A stretch of 64,000 nt of DNA, taken from the NCBI GenBank assembly GCA_028386065.3, contig JAKUCV010007268.1, forward strand, positions 46,031 through 110,030, read 5' to 3'. Made by a program: the position numbers and the translations under genes. The notes beneath the pieces are model-generated. The model searched no databases and had not been told where the DNA came from. It saw only the letters and a list, made by a program, of their open reading frames with translations. Shown piece by piece: positions 1 through 10,519 of the stretch. Position 1 is the first letter of the stretch, and each line of letters begins with the position of its first letter. Origin of the DNA: Turnera subulata. Taxonomy: Eukaryota > Streptophyta > Magnoliopsida > Malpighiales > Passifloraceae.

Positions 1-935
1 TACTCTCATTTGGCATTGAATCCAAATTTTTCTTTGGAGAACTTTCAACACTGCCAACCACAACAAGTTTTGCACATACAAAATATAAGTGCCAATGATG
101 AATGTCCCCTATGCGGTATGAAGTCGAAAACTGTTCCATCCTCACCACGTAGGGCTTGTTGGCCGGTGAGTGCTATTGGCTATAAACCATGCGAGGATAT
201 CCTAACTGTTATGAAGTTTTGGAGGTCTTAAATGACTAAAAATAGTGAGTATATACCTAGTGTTCAGGAACACATTGCCTATTTGCTTTGGGAGATATGT
301 AAGTTAAAAAATGCAGTTGTTTTGGGAAGAGGTACTATTTGTCTAATTAACACTGGAATTAAGACAAGAAATTGTCTGAAGAACTGCTTTGGCAACATCA
401 ATCAATGCCTCAATCAACAAGATCACAAGAGTCCCAAATCATGGTCTATACCCTAGATAGTTAAAATTCAATTCGAAAGCCTCCTTTGTGGAAGCATCCT
501 CTCCTACCAATTTAGAAATTATGATCCAGAATGATGCAAGCATGGTGTTTCACATAGTGCAAAGGTGTGTCTACACTTGACGGAGAAGCTAAGGGAATGT
601 TGTTGGGTGTTAAGCAAGCGATTCACCTAGGCTTAAAGAAAATGTTGCTCGAAACGAATGTAATGAATTTTGTAGCCGATTTGAAAAGAAGCAAAGATGC
701 TCAGATTGACTAGGGTATCACATCAATATATAGTTTCCCGTATTCTTCTTTTACGAGGGAGTTTTGAATGTGTTAGAATAGAGTACAAACGTAAATGGGA
801 GATCTCCTAGTTAAGGATGCTAGACATAGCTTGAGCCTTGGTCTGGGTATTTGTCAATTGCCAAGAATTTTTCCAATGTAATTAGACTGGATTTGTACTA
901 AATGAATGAAGAGAATACACGTTCAAAAAAAGAAA
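1..935 (+). pseudogene. 3' remnant of a LINE retrotransposon (zinc-finger RVT and RNase H region)
   Basis: Decayed 3' end of a plant LINE. Around 80-330 a broken frame reads ECPLCG followed by an LLWEICKLKNAV-like stretch, as in the zf-RVT linker of plant LINE polymerases. Around 570-860 the other pieces read like the C-terminal RNase H domain: a GEAKGMLLGVKQAI-like helix, then a GDLLVKDARHSLSL-like end (usually N-x-x-AD-x-LAK-x-AR). Many stops and shifts separate the pieces. The match ends at an A-rich tail near 925-940 (caaaaaaagaaaac), consistent with a LINE 3' end. Family membership is from recalled motif patterns only. The left end lies outside the window. Confidence 0.6.
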
Positions 936-1018
936 ACCTCTTTGTCTCATCAATTTTTTTTGGTTGAATAAAAATTTAGGTTGAGGGGAGGCTCTCCTAG
1001 TTCAGGGTCAGGGTAAAC

Positions 1019-1208
1019 CAGTGGCGGACCCAGGAAAATATTTTTAGGGGGGCCAAAAAGATAAAATGAACCCAAATTTAATTTCTAATCTCCAAATACC
1101 ACTAAAATAAGGACCATTTTGTACAAATATATATACTAAAAATAGCTCATAATAAAAATTTTCGGGAGGCCATGGCACCCACCAGCCCCCCCTTATGTCC
1201 ACCACTGG
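1019..1208. mobile_element. MITE with CAGTGGCGGAC-type termini (hAT-like)
   Basis: A non-coding insert of about 190 bp. The left end reads CAGTGGCGGACCC and the right end reads TCCACCACTGG, giving short imperfect terminal inverted repeats. The 8-mer GGGTAAAC stands directly before it (1011-1018) and directly after it (1209-1216), as expected for an 8 bp hAT target duplication. A one-base ambiguity at the boundary remains. Poly-G/poly-C blocks (ggggggcc, cccccc) lie just inside each end. Confidence 0.75.
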
Positions 1209-1652
1209 GGGTAAACCACCGGGTTCAGCGAGTGCTTACAGTGGTACTTACAGATTATCCACTAGAAGGGACGATGCGATTCAAACTCTCAACCTAAAGA
1301 AGAAAATGTTGACCGAAACTCAACCAACTAAGCCAGCTCTCAACCTAATAGCATTCAATTTTGTTATTATATTTTCTGGTCCAATTTTCCGTTCGTGCAG
1401 TTAGACATATCTAATTCATCTGTCTTTCGTCTTAGAACTCCATACAACCATGTTTCAGTTTGCCCCTCCACTTTCCTCCTTGAACCATCATTAGCATTGT
1501 GCAAGCAATTAAGTTTAGCGAGGTGAGGTTTTTTTATAGTGCACTTAATACTCAATACATTAGATGTCAGTAATTAAAAAATAGTGGTTGGGTATGATAA
1601 TGACGTAATTGTAATCATTTTATTCAATTTTTATTCATATAAAATTGTTAGA
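1209..1652. other. Intergenic remnant, nothing recognisable
   Basis: About 440 bp between the MITE and the target duplication of the giant-LTR element. It has only short frames with no recognisable motif, and I see no terminal repeat or RNA gene. Confidence 0.5.
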
Positions 1653-1657
1653 GGAAC

Positions 1658-3083
1658 TGAAACACCCCGACCCGAATTTACCCAACTCACAGTGATTACC
1701 GAACAACAGTGCCGACACGTGGCACAAATAGTAAATACAACAGAAAATCCGGCCCAACGGCCCAATCACAATATCATATCTCCTGACCTCGGGAATCTCA
1801 TTAACAATAGCACAGCGGAAGCATTTATACTCACAATGTAAACATATGCAAAACCCGATGCAGTCTAATGGATCCGAGTCCTACTTGAGGGTTGCGCAGC
1901 AGCTTGCCTCGTACGTTTCTGTATCACAAACAACTCAACCTACGGGATGAAAACCCGCAGGCGAGGGGTGAGTACGAAGTGCTCACCGACCATCGATAAA
2001 CAGAGATATGTAGGCAACCGTAATACTGTAAAGAAATCACAGGAAAAACAAAAGCACATCTCAAACAAGACTGAGCCAAGGTCAAAAGAATTTCTTTTAT
2101 TACTACCAATTTTATCTTCTGGGCCCCGTCACTGGACAAGCTAAGGGTCAGACCTGGATATCAACATATTTCGGGTGCCAGAACAAAACCAAGAGAACCC
2201 AGGGATCGACATCCCAAAATAGTAACCCAGGGATAGACATCCCAAAATAGTAACCCAGGGATAGACATCCCAAATAAATCAACGGGATAGACATCCCAAG
2301 CATAGACATGCTTACCACAAGTAACCCAGGTCATGGCCACCACTGAACAGTCTTTACCCATCGAGTCGTACCATTACTTTCGTAGTGACATTAAAGTTGT
2401 CAACACAACTTCCAATTATCCAATTTCCATTTCCAGTATCCATTATCAATTATCCACGGTCAATAGACCAACATCAATCTCGACACAATATCCACATGGT
2501 CAATATCACAGCCCAACAATCACAACAACAATAACCACAACAGTCAAATAATCAACAGTGAACATCTCAGCAATTCAATCAAACAACAAAGCACACAAAG
2601 TATTGCAGGCACATATCAAAGGTTATCCATCCTCACCTGATGTGTCTCTGAAACTGCTATCCGGTCAAACCTCGATACCCTATATGTATATATAGGAACA
2701 CAATAATCACTTATAATGCACAACAAAAATGATTATGCATGATACCAGTTTAACTGTTATTAGACGGTTTATCTTTTTATTTTACTATCTCCATATCATC
2801 TTATTACCAACAGTTCAAACAACTTGGTGGCAATTAATTAAATCCAGCAGTTATATCAAGTATACTTGATTTAAATCAAAAACCGAAAACGAGCGTCCAA
2901 GCCGATATCCCGGCCATTAGGTCGCTTATGATAAGAAAATACATACATATAAATACGTTATTTAAATCATATATAAGTAATCATATTACTAAGTATATAC
3001 TTGTTTAGTAGCCAATGATTATAAAATAGTGAAAACGATAAATACGCGAAAATGATATTTGAATATTATATTTGATAATAAAC
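1658..3083 (-). repeat. LTR A of the giant-LTR element, sense-3' part
   Basis: Begins TGAAACACCCCGACCC on the plus strand and matches 17168-18640 (LTR B) nearly base for base. It carries five microhairpins at 2202-2313 (four GGGATNGACATCCC and one AAGCATAGACATGCTT). The minus-strand donor-like CAG|GTGAGGATGG lies near 2630-2640. The block stops at the chromovirus insertion point; the sequence continues at 13024 after the duplicated TAAAC. Confidence 0.85.
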
Positions 3084-5747
3084 TGTAACAGCCCAGGTAA
3101 AAATTTCATTTTTACTGGCACTGTTTAAGTTAATTTACAGCAATTTACCATTGAATTTTAATCTTGGGTAATTAAATTATGGTAAATCGAGCATTGGATT
3201 TCGAAACCGAGCCTTGTCCCACGTTCGGGATTTTTCTGCGGATTTTACAGACCAAAGTTGGAATTTTTCGGGTCCAGGAATCTTCAGAAAAGTCGGGTTT
3301 ATCCTTGAGTTAACAGACCAGAAATAAAGATAAGTGGGTATACCGGATATTTTCTGGTCCAGGCGGGGTCACACTTCACATGCAGCATAGTAACTGCATA
3401 ATTGAAGCTCAATTATTCAGCCGCCTCTTCCTGTTATACCTGTGATTAACCAGTTGTTTTTCAGCCTATAAAATTAATTTTTTTCTTCTGCCTACCCAGT
3501 GCACCTCATCGCCTCCATCACCATACTCCTCTTCTTCAATTCCCTCTGCCCAGCTTCTGCCCAGCTCTTCTGCAACCTTAGAAACCTGTAAAGAAAAAAA
3601 AAAAAAACAGCAACACAGACCCACAGCCTACACGCCACTGTTTCACCCATCTTCTTTTTCTTTTCTTTTTTTTTTCTCCTCCCCGAGCCACCACACACCG
3701 GCCGAGAACCACCCACCCGAGGCCACCTCGCCACCATTCCCTCCTTCTCTTTTCCTCCTCCTCTCGCCGGCCGCCCTCCCTGCAGCTCGCCATCGCTGCC
3801 GAGACGAGACGAACCCGACGAGCAGCCCATCGAGTCGTCTCCTTCGTCCCCGTGATAGCCGACCACCGAGTTGCACACAGCGCCGCCGCCTCCCTTCATT
3901 GCCGTCTTGCTCGTAGCCGGCATCCCCGCGTCGCCTGCGCTGTCCTCACGTCGTCGCGCCGCTCGTTCCGCCCGTCGCCTCGCGTCGCCGGCCGTTGCAT
4001 CAAGGTGAGCACGACCCGGTTACGTGAGACTTGACCCGTTTCGTGGTAAGGTCGCGACCTGGGTCTGAGCCTTGGGCCGCGCGGGTTCTGGGCCGGGTGT
4101 GGCTTGGGCCTGCTGTGGTCTGGGCTTTGACCTGGGCCTGGTTTTGGGTTTGGGCTAGGTTTTGGATATGGCTTTGGCACCATTGGCCCAGTCCGGAATT
4201 TAATTAAAAAAAAAGAAAAGAAAAGAGAGAATAAAATCTGGAAAAAAATATAATGGAAAGGAAAATTTATTTTGGAAAATACTAAAAGGTATATATATCA
4301 TATAGAAGAAAAATAATAATTTGTAGAAATAATATTTTGGAAAGTACATACTTATGGAATAATTCCGGAAAGGGCATTATCAAGGTAATAAAATACCGGA
4401 ATAATATGCGGGTATAGGTATAAGTATAGAATGGTATTTTGGCACTTGAAATAAATGGTGAATGATGATGATAATGGAAAATTAACCGAGGGAGTAACCA
4501 AGCCGAGTTTATGTTTAATTTTCGGAACACAGTATTAGCATGGCATTAGCATATCATCTTATGTGTGCATATTATTTGATTGATATAGGTGCTGGTAACG
4601 AACAGTTTGCTGAGGAACCGGACTTGGAGTCTATTGGACAATTCCATAATTGAGTAATCGGCTAAGGTGAGGATGGATAACCTTTGTTATGTTGCCTGTA
4701 ATACTTGTGTGCTTTGTTGTTTGATTGAACTGCTGAATTGTTAATTGTTGGCTGTTTGACTGCTGTTGTTGGATTATGATATTGAATTTGTTGATGCTAT
4801 GCTGAGATTGATGTTGAACTTTTGACCGTGGGTAATCGTGAAAAGGTTAGTGGAAATTAGAAATTGATTGGAGATGATGATATATTTGTCACGTGGAAAG
4901 TAGTGGTACGACCCGATGGTTTGAAAATTAATTTTGGGATGCTATGGTCGGTTACTTGGTTGGCATGTCGATGCCTGTGGTTGGGGTATACCGAATACCC
5001 AGTGGTTCGGATATACCGAATATCCGGTTGGCATGTCGATGCCTGAGGTTGGGGTATACCGAATACCCAGTGGTTTGGATATACCGAATATCCGGTTTTG
5101 GGTTGTTGAACCCGGTATGGTAAGAATGGTATGGTTCTCTTTGACCTAGCATCCGGAATTAATTGATAACCTGGTACGATCCTAGCTTGTCTAGCGACGG
5201 GGGCCCGGAAAATAAAATTGGAAATTATGTTAAATATTCTTTTGGTCTTGGCTAAGTCTTATTTGAGATGTGCTGTTGATTTGCTTGTGTTTGCTTTACT
5301 GTATTACGATTGCTTGCATATCACTGTTTATCCTTCGTCGGTGAGCACTTCGGACTCACCCCTCGCCTGCGGGGTTTCATCCCGTAGGTTAAGTTGTTTC
5401 GTAGTTCAGGTACGACATTCGATGGCTGCTGCTTTCTTCTCCACCTGACTCCGGATCCATACCTCCGCTGCATGTGCATATAAGTCATCCGCTGCTGTGT
5501 TATATATGTTGTTGTGTTGCTGCTTTCCTATTTGGCTTATGATGATGTTTATACTGGATATGCTGCTGCTGTTGGGCTAGTGTGTGATTTGAATAATGGT
5601 CCCCGTATATGGGTGACGGATGATGTTTCTGTTGTATTTGGATTTACAGTGTAGTATTTTGACTGCGATGTACTATTTGTTCTATCAATAAGAATAGTTT
5701 CGGCACGTGTTTACTGTGTTACGGTAAATACGGGTCGGGGCGCTTCA
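3084..5747 (+). repeat. 5' LTR of the chromovirus
   Basis: 2,664 bp, from TGTAACAGCC to GGGGCGCTTCA. A TATA box (CCTATAAAATTAA) at about 3465-3477 places transcription start near 3500. Downstream comes a pyrimidine-rich then GC-rich stretch to 4004, a strong donor-like AAG|GTGAGC at 4002-4010, an AT-rich intron-like stretch to AG at 4587-4588, a 78 bp exon-like piece, and a second donor AAG|GTGAGG at 4664-4672. Six microhairpins stand at 4962-5093. The 143-residue minus-strand frame over 3492-3923 is only the complement of the CT-rich leader. Confidence 0.92.
3465..3477 (+). promoter_or_regulatory. TATA box of the chromovirus LTR promoter
   Basis: CCTATAAAATTAA is the only strong TATA motif in the first 500 bp of the LTR. 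It sits about 25-35 bp before a CT-rich leader typical of plant transcription starts. The same sequence recurs in the 3' LTR near 10902-10914. Confidence 0.6.
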
Positions 5748-5750
5748 GTT

Positions 5751-5762
5751 TGGTAGCGGAGC
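5751..5762 (+). other. Primer-binding site (initiator Met tRNA type)
   Basis: TGGTAGCGGAGC begins three bases after the 5' LTR. It matches the usual TGGTATCAGAGC complement of initiator tRNA-Met except for two substitutions, so minus-strand priming would probably be weakened. Confidence 0.8.
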
Positions 5763-5863
5763 AGGCAGTAGGTCATTAGGGACATGATTCTGATTGCATG
5801 ATTGCTTGTTTGTGGATAAGAATTGTCATGATATGATATGCACACATATACATTCTCATATAG

Positions 5864-6855
5864 GTACGAATGGATCCGATTGGAGGGAATCAACATGCTG
5901 GAGTTCACCTAGATGACGATCAGGTATCGGTGGATCAACCGCAGCAAGTTGCGGGAGGTCCAGAACACCCTACGAATGTCCCTTTGGGAGACCCTACGCA
6001 GATGTTAAACGTGGTAACTCAGATTCTGCAAAGGCAAGATGCTAGAGATGCCCGTATCGATGCTGTGGTAGCTCGGGAACAGGAAAACTAGGGACCTGTT
6101 GAGGATCCAGTGTATATGAAGCTAGAAAAGCTTGGGGCTAAGGTTTTCACTGGTGTCACTACACCGATGCTGATCGGTAGCTCAGACAGATGAACAGGGT
6201 TATGCTGAGGTTGACATGCAGGAATGACAGGTGGGCCAGATACGCCGCTGCCATGTTCCGAGGCGATGCTGTTGATTGGTGGGAGTCTACCACCAGGGAT
6301 TTGCCGACGGGTATCACTATGCCGTGGAATCAGTTCATGAGCATGTTCCGAAGGAAGTTTGTTTCTGAGGCATACCATGATCAGCTGAGACGAGAGTTTC
6401 TGGGACTGCGACAGGGACCAGATCAAACGGTCAATGATTATGAGATCAAGTTCAACCACTTGTCCATCTATGCTAGTGAGTTTGTAGCTACTCCGGAGGC
6501 CAGATGTAAACATTTCTGGGATGGTCTTCGATCTGGTATCCAGACAGTCATGGGGTGCAAGGTCTATGAGACTTACCAGGACATGCTGACAGATGCCCTG
6601 AGAGCTGAGATTATTTGGTTGGGTAATGAGAGGGAGCAACATGAGATCCGTAAGAGGCAAGCTGCACAGAGTTCTGGGGGACAGAACAAGAGGTTCCAGA
6701 CACCTGCTAACCGATCAGGGTATGGACAGACCCGCTCTATGCCAGTGAGTCAGGGACATGGATGGAACAACAATACCTACAACCGAGGCAGTTCTTAGAC
6801 TCAGTCTGGAGGGACTTCATCGGGGGATACTCGCCCGAGACTTCCTCTGTCTCAA
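5864..6855 (+). pseudogene. gag of the chromovirus, broken
   Basis: The ATG at 5870 opens MDPIGG..., directly after an AG acceptor-like ATATAG|GTACGA. The first 73 codons end in TAG at 6089. A single-base deletion near 6164 then moves the frame, and TAG at 6178 replaces what is usually a tryptophan codon. From 6190 the capsid part is open for 202 codons, with a WWESTTRDLP segment and an FLGLRQGPDQTVNDYEIKFNHLS segment typical of gypsy retrotransposon gag. TAG at 6796 ends it; the same frame continues into the zinc knuckle. The encoded particle protein would be non-functional. Confidence 0.85.
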
Positions 6856-7935
6856 GTGGGGTGCTATGAGTGTAACGAAGTTAGGCGCTACCGATATGCT
6901 TGTCCCAAGTTGGGAAGATCTGGAGGTACAACACCTACTCAGATAGTGCAAGCTTCTGTTGCCAGTGTTCCTAGTGGTTCTGGAGTTGGCCGAGGCCGAG
7001 GATGTGGAGCTGTTCCTGCTAGAACCCAGTCAGCCATGAACCAGAGTGCAGCGGTGCCAAGAGCATTTGTTATCACTGCTGATAAGGATCCAGAGAATGT
7101 CGATGTCATAGCAGATACTTTTACAGTCTTTGGTAGTACTGCATATACTTTGATTGATCCTAGTGCTACGCATTCTTTTGTCGCGCAAAGTTTTGCAACA
7201 CAACACAACTTTACGGAAGAAAATTTAACTTGTCCGATGAGGGTTAGGTTACCTGCGGGTATAGTGGTCAGATTAACCCATGTGTGCAGAGACGTTTCTC
7301 TCTCGTTCGACAATGAGGTTTTTCTTGCATGGTTAGTTGTGATGGACATGGGAGGTTTCGATATCATCCTAGGAATGGATTGGTTGTCGAGGTACAGTGC
7401 TCTGGTAAACTGTCGGACCAAGGAAGTGCTGTTGACTTCTGATGGTGGACGACAGGTTCTGTTGATAGGTATTGGGAGAGTTGCTACTACATGTAGTATT
7501 TCTGCTAACCAGGATGTTGGAATGAAGCCGCATGGTCCAGATGCCTTGTTGACTCACATCAAGGGCAAAGACGTTCAGACTCCGGTTTTGGGGGACATCA
7601 TAGTTGTCAAAGAATTTCCAGATGTATTTCCGAAGGATTTACCAGGATTGCCACCTGACAGGGAAGTTGAGTACACTATCGACTTGATACCAGGAGTGAC
7701 ACCTATTTCGATGGCACCGTATCGGATGGCGCCGACAGAACTCCAGGAATTAAAGAAACAGTTGGATGATCTATTAGAGAAAGGTTTCATCAGGCCTAGT
7801 ACTTCACCTTGGGGATCACTAGTCCTCTTTGTGAAGACGAAGGATGGTAGTTTGCGGATGTGTGTGGACTACAAAGTGACGGTGAAGAACAAATATCCGC
7901 TTCCCAGGATTGATGATCTTTTCGATCAGTTATAG
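6856..7935 (+). pseudogene. gag zinc knuckle, protease and start of reverse transcriptase
   Basis: 359-codon segment in the same frame as gag. Residues 3-16 form a CCHC knuckle whose histidine is Arg11. Residues 99-108 are the aspartic protease core [10 protein letters not shown]; the usual D-x-G-A has Ser103 in place of Gly. Residues from about 255 enter the RT N-terminus: the [15 protein letters not shown] segment, then a [12 protein letters not shown] segment. TAG at 7933 interrupts RT right after DDLFDQL and the frame resumes unchanged at 7936, so this is a single nonsense mutation. Confidence 0.88.
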
Positions 7936-9764
7936 GGAGCTACTATGTTTTCCAAGATTGATCTTCGGTCTGGATATCGCCAAGTCAAGATTGCAGAGAA
8001 GGACATACCGAAGACAGCCTTCCGCACTCGGTATGGTCACTTAGAGTTCACAGTGGTTCCTTTTGGCTTGACCAATGCACCTGCAGTTTTTATGTGCTTG
8101 ATGCACTTGGTCCTGAATGAGTTCTTGGATAAGTTCGTGGTAGTTTTCATCGACGATATTTTGATATACTCCAAAAACAGGGAAGAACATGAAGAGCACC
8201 TGAGAGTGGTACTACAGAGAATGCGAGAGAAAGAGTTGTATGCCAAGTTCAGCAAGTGCGAGTTCTGGCTTAAAGAAGTTGCATTCCTTGGACATGTTGT
8301 ATCCGGGGATGGGATTAAGGTTGACCCTGCTAAAGTAAAAGCTGTTCTAGAGTGGGAGCCGCCCAAGACGGTACCCGAAGTCAGAAGTTTTCTTGGCCTT
8401 GCTGGATATTATCGGAGATTCATCGAAGGTTTTTCTTTGATAGCTAGTCCTATGACCAAGCTGTTGAAGAAAGATCAAGCATTTGTTTGGAGTGAAGCCT
8501 ACCAGAAGAGTTTTGATGAACTGAAGAAGAAGTTGACATCAGCGCCAGTTTTAACAGTGCCTAAACCAGGAGTGGAGTATGTGTTGTTTTGTGATGCTTC
8601 AGGTCTTGGTTTGGGAGCAGTTCTAATGCAAGAAGGCCGAGTGATTGCTTATGCTTCGAGACAGTTGAGGCCACACGAGAAGAATTATCCGACGCATGAT
8701 TTAGAGATGGCCGCAGTGATCCTTGCTTTGAAGATCTGGCGACATTATCTGTTTGGAGAGAGATGCCGGATTTTCACAAATCATAAGAGTCTCAAGTACA
8801 TCATGACTCAGAAGGAGCTTAACCTACGACAAAGACGTTGGGTTGAGTTGCTGAATGAATATGATTGTACTATTGAGTATCACCCTGGAAAAGCTAATGT
8901 TGTAGCTGATGCTTTGAGCCAGAGACAACCAGAAGATGCTTCCATGACCTACTCGATATCCTCTCTTATCGAGTTAAGGAAGATGGGAGTTGATTTGTCA
9001 GTAGATGAGACAGGAGCTTTGTTGACACATATTGAAGTCAAGTCTAACCTGAGAGGCTGGATTGTGGAACTACAAGATGGAGATTCCGACCTGATCAAGC
9101 TAAAGGAAGCAGTCCACAGTGGGAAAGAAGATAAGTTTCACATAGTAGAGGATAGTGCACTGATGCTGGGAAAACGTCTATGTGTACCCAGTGTTGGTGA
9201 CCTGCGCAGTCAGATTCTGGAAGAAGGACATATGACGCCGTATGCTATGCATCCCGGGAGCACCAAGATGTATCAGGATTTGAGGAGTCATTTCTGGTGG
9301 CCGCGTATGAAGAAAGATGTAGCCGATTATGTTGCTAAGTGTATCACCTGCCAGCAAGTGAAAGCTGAGCATCAGGCTCCAGCTGGGAAGATGAGATCGT
9401 TGACAGTGCCAGAATGGAAATGGGAGATGATCACTATGGATTTTGTGGTCGGATTACCATTAACTCGGAGACAGCATGATGCTATCTGGGTTATCTTTGA
9501 CCGACTTACAAAGTCAGCTCATTTTCTTCCCATGCGACAGACGGATACCCTAGATAAGTTGGCGAAGCAGTATGTTGCAGAGATTGTGAGGCTACATGGA
9601 ATTCCTAAGTCCATAGTCTCAGACAGAGATCCGAGGTTTACATCACGGTTTTGGAAGAGTCTACAAACAGCTTTGGGTACGAAGCTGAGTTTCAGTACCG
9701 CTTTTCATCCTCAGACAGACGGACAGTCAGAGAGGACTATTCAGACGCTGGAAGATATGCTAAG
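7936..9764 (+). pseudogene. RT, RNase H and integrase core of the chromovirus
   Basis: Longest open stretch of the window; the 622-codon frame starts at Met 7945. [12 protein letters not shown] at 2-11 and the catalytic FIDDILIYS with Asp70-Asp71. RNase H: CDASG (Asp217) and HDLEMAA (Glu254), but TNHKSL at 278-283 has Asn279 where the catalytic Asp normally is. Integrase: HHCC zinc site His429, His436, Cys466, Cys469; catalytic Asp499, Asp560 and Glu596 with exact 35-residue spacing. The RT and integrase triads are therefore intact while RNase H is not. A one-base loss near 9764 shifts the frame soon after Glu596. Confidence 0.93.
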
Positions 9765-10485
9765 GCTTGTGCTCTTAACTTCAGTGGGAGTTGGGATCAG
9801 TATTTGCCTTTAGCGGAGTTTGCCTACAGCAACAGTTTTCTTTCCAGTATTAGCATGCCACCGTTCGAAGCTCTTTACGGAAGGAAGTGCCGAAGTCCAG
9901 TTTGTTGGGATGAAGAAGGTCTTCGTTCGATCGTTGGTCCAGACTTGGTAAAGCAGACAATTGACAAGATTCAGACAGTTAAGCAGAGTATGAGAGCAGC
10001 ACAGGACCGACAGAAGAGCTATGCCGATAAGCATCGTCGTGAGATGGAGTACCAGGTGGGAGAAAGAGTTTTCCTCCGAGTTGCACCTTGGAAGGGTGTA
10101 ATCAGATTTCGGGAAAAGAGGGAAGCTGAGTCCCAGATACATCGGACCGTATGAGATCATGGAAAGGGTTGGACCCTTGGCGTACAGATTATCCTTACCC
10201 GAGGAGTTGTCACGGATTCATGACGTGTTCCATGTTTCCATGTTGAGAAGATACAGATCAGATCCGAGCCATGTGGTTACTACAGCAGATGTTGAGGTCG
10301 CAGAGGATCTTACGTATACAGAGTCGTCAGAGCAGATTCTTGTCTGGGAAGAGACAATTGAGGAACAGAGTTATTTCGATGGCAAAGGTTAAGTGGAGCA
10401 AGCACTCTGCGAACGAGTCTACGTGGAAAGTCGAGGAGCATATGAGTTCTCAGTATCCGCACTTGCTCACAGCTTCAGAGTGAAT
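9765..10485 (+). pseudogene. Integrase C-terminus and chromodomain, frameshifted
   Basis: Continues pol in three pieces: frame 3 to about 10110 ([23 protein letters not shown], a typical gypsy integrase segment), frame 1 from about 10115 to 10385 (VGPLAYRLSLP, then IHDVFHVSMLRRY), and frame 2 to the stop at 10481-10483 (VKWSKHSANESTWKVEEHM). The last two hold a chromodomain that includes the ILVWEE strand, the VKW strand and the STWKVEE helix start. In chromoviruses this domain guides integration toward chromatin with particular histone marks. Two frameshifts prevent a joined product. Confidence 0.85.
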
Positions 10486-10501
10486 TTCGGGGACGAAATT
10501 C

Positions 10502-10519
10502 TTTTTAAGGTGGGTAGGC
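10502..10519 (+). other. Polypurine tract of the chromovirus
   Basis: Purine-rich AAGGTGGGTAGG ends just before the 3' LTR TGTAACAGCC. It follows the GGGGACGAAATTC-type sequence commonly seen before gypsy 3' LTRs. It would be the primer for plus-strand DNA. Confidence 0.7.

Noticed and set aside
3492..3923. 143-codon minus-strand frame in the chromovirus LTR
   Set aside because: Shadow of the CT-rich leader; Gly/Arg/Lys low complexity.
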